NCBI RefSeq assembly: GCF_022879575.1
Contig: NZ_CP084260.1
Coordinates: 248,001 to 312,000, forward strand
DNA from: Caballeronia sp. SL2Y3
GTDB taxonomy: Bacteria; Pseudomonadota; Gammaproteobacteria; Burkholderiales; Burkholderiaceae
Direction of reading: 5' to 3'
DNA: 64,000 nt
The number at the start of each line of letters is the position of its first letter. Positions within the stretch are counted from its first letter, which is position 1. Made by a program: the position numbers and the translations under genes. The notes under the pieces are model-generated. The model was not told the origin of the DNA, did not search any database, and saw only the letters and a program-made list of their open reading frames with translations. This document shows, piece by piece, positions 63,706-64,000 of this stretch.

Positions 63706-64000
63706 ATGTCTTATCACTGGAACTGGGGCGTTCTGCTGAGTCCGGTTTCCACCGGCGAGCCCACCACGTATCTCGGCTGGCTGATCTCAGGCTTCTGGGT
63801 GACGATTACCGTGTCGCTCGCGGCATGGGTCATCGCGCTCGTGGTCGGCTCGTTGTTCGGCATCTTGCGCACGGTCCCGAATCGCACGCTGGCGGGCATC
63901 GGCACCGTCTATGTCGCGATCTTCCGCAATATTCCGCTGATCGTGCAGTTCTTCATCTGGTATCTCGTGATACCGGAGTTGCTGCCGGCTTCCATCGGCA
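63706..64000 (+). CDS. gltJ: Glutamate/aspartate ABC transporter permease, partial
   Basis: The first 98 residues of an inner-membrane permease, cut by the window edge. MSYHWNWGVLLSPVSTGEPT then a first helix (LGWLISGFWVTITVSLAAWV) and the start of the polar-amino-acid permease domain (GSLFGILRTVPN, FRNIPLIVQFFIWYLVIPEL). FRNIPL is a typical HisM/GltJ block. GGAG lies 7 bases before the ATG. Confidence 0.93.
   Translation, partial: MSYHWNWGVLLSPVSTGEPTTYLGWLISGFWVTITVSLAAWVIALVVGSLFGILRTVPNRTLAGIGTVYVAIFRNIPLIVQFFIWYLVIPELLPASIG

Overview
The window is a GC-rich chromosomal segment of a Burkholderiaceae betaproteobacterium, most likely Caballeronia, Paraburkholderia or Burkholderia. This rests on the uvrA / MFS / ssb order, a classical Burkholderia-type general porin, the DUF971-ubiE-Tim44-ubiJ-ubiB block, the FmdB-DUF502-aspS-nudB-clsB block and overall codon use. 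It is mostly core and conserved metabolic genes. I see no rRNA, tRNA, CRISPR array or intact insertion sequence.

Layout. 1-5.9 kb: DNA maintenance (AI-2E-type permease cut by the window edge, uvrA, MFS exporter, ssb). 5.8-11.6 kb: a signalling island of three tandem RcsB-like response regulators followed by one BvgS/RcsC-like hybrid histidine kinase. 11.6-18.7 kb: LysR regulator, porin, CHRD secreted protein, lipase-family hydrolase, EcsC protein, and an EmrB-type drug exporter co-transcribed with a MarR regulator and preceded by a perfect palindrome. 18.7-22.9 kb: a D-amino-acid catabolic module (PLP D-amino-acid deaminase; divergent RpiR regulator, D-aminoacylase, RidA). 22.9-24.1 kb: a lower-GC scar in which the 5' end of a dndC (DNA phosphorothioation) gene is joined out of frame to the 3' end of an FtsK/DptH-like ATPase gene.

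24.2-37.9 kb: queF and a 5'-nucleotidase, ilvA, a 1364-residue FAD/Fe-S oxidoreductase, a HIT protein, and a ubiquinone biosynthesis block (DUF971, ubiE, Tim44-like, ubiJ, ubiB). 37.9-43 kb: FmdB, DUF502, aspS, nudB and clsB. 43.2-50.4 kb: a TetR-controlled fatty acid beta-oxidation operon (acyl-CoA dehydrogenase, HAD/ECH fusion, thiolase, enoyl-CoA hydratase). 50.4-60 kb: LprI-like protein, fdhD, nitrate-reductase-associated protein, a large PAS-GGDEF-EAL protein, YciA-like thioesterase, Atm1-type ABC exporter, small membrane protein and a NarK-like transporter. 60-64 kb: HypT-like LysR regulator, glutamate dehydrogenase, and the start of a glutamate/aspartate ABC importer (gltI, gltJ cut by the window edge).

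The two most notable loci are the three-regulator/one-kinase phosphorelay (6.3-11.6 kb) and the Dnd/Dpt deletion scar (23.0-24.0 kb). Likely regulator-operator pairs are visible for MarR, TetR and RpiR. All functional calls come from reading the sequence and from family knowledge; no database search was run.
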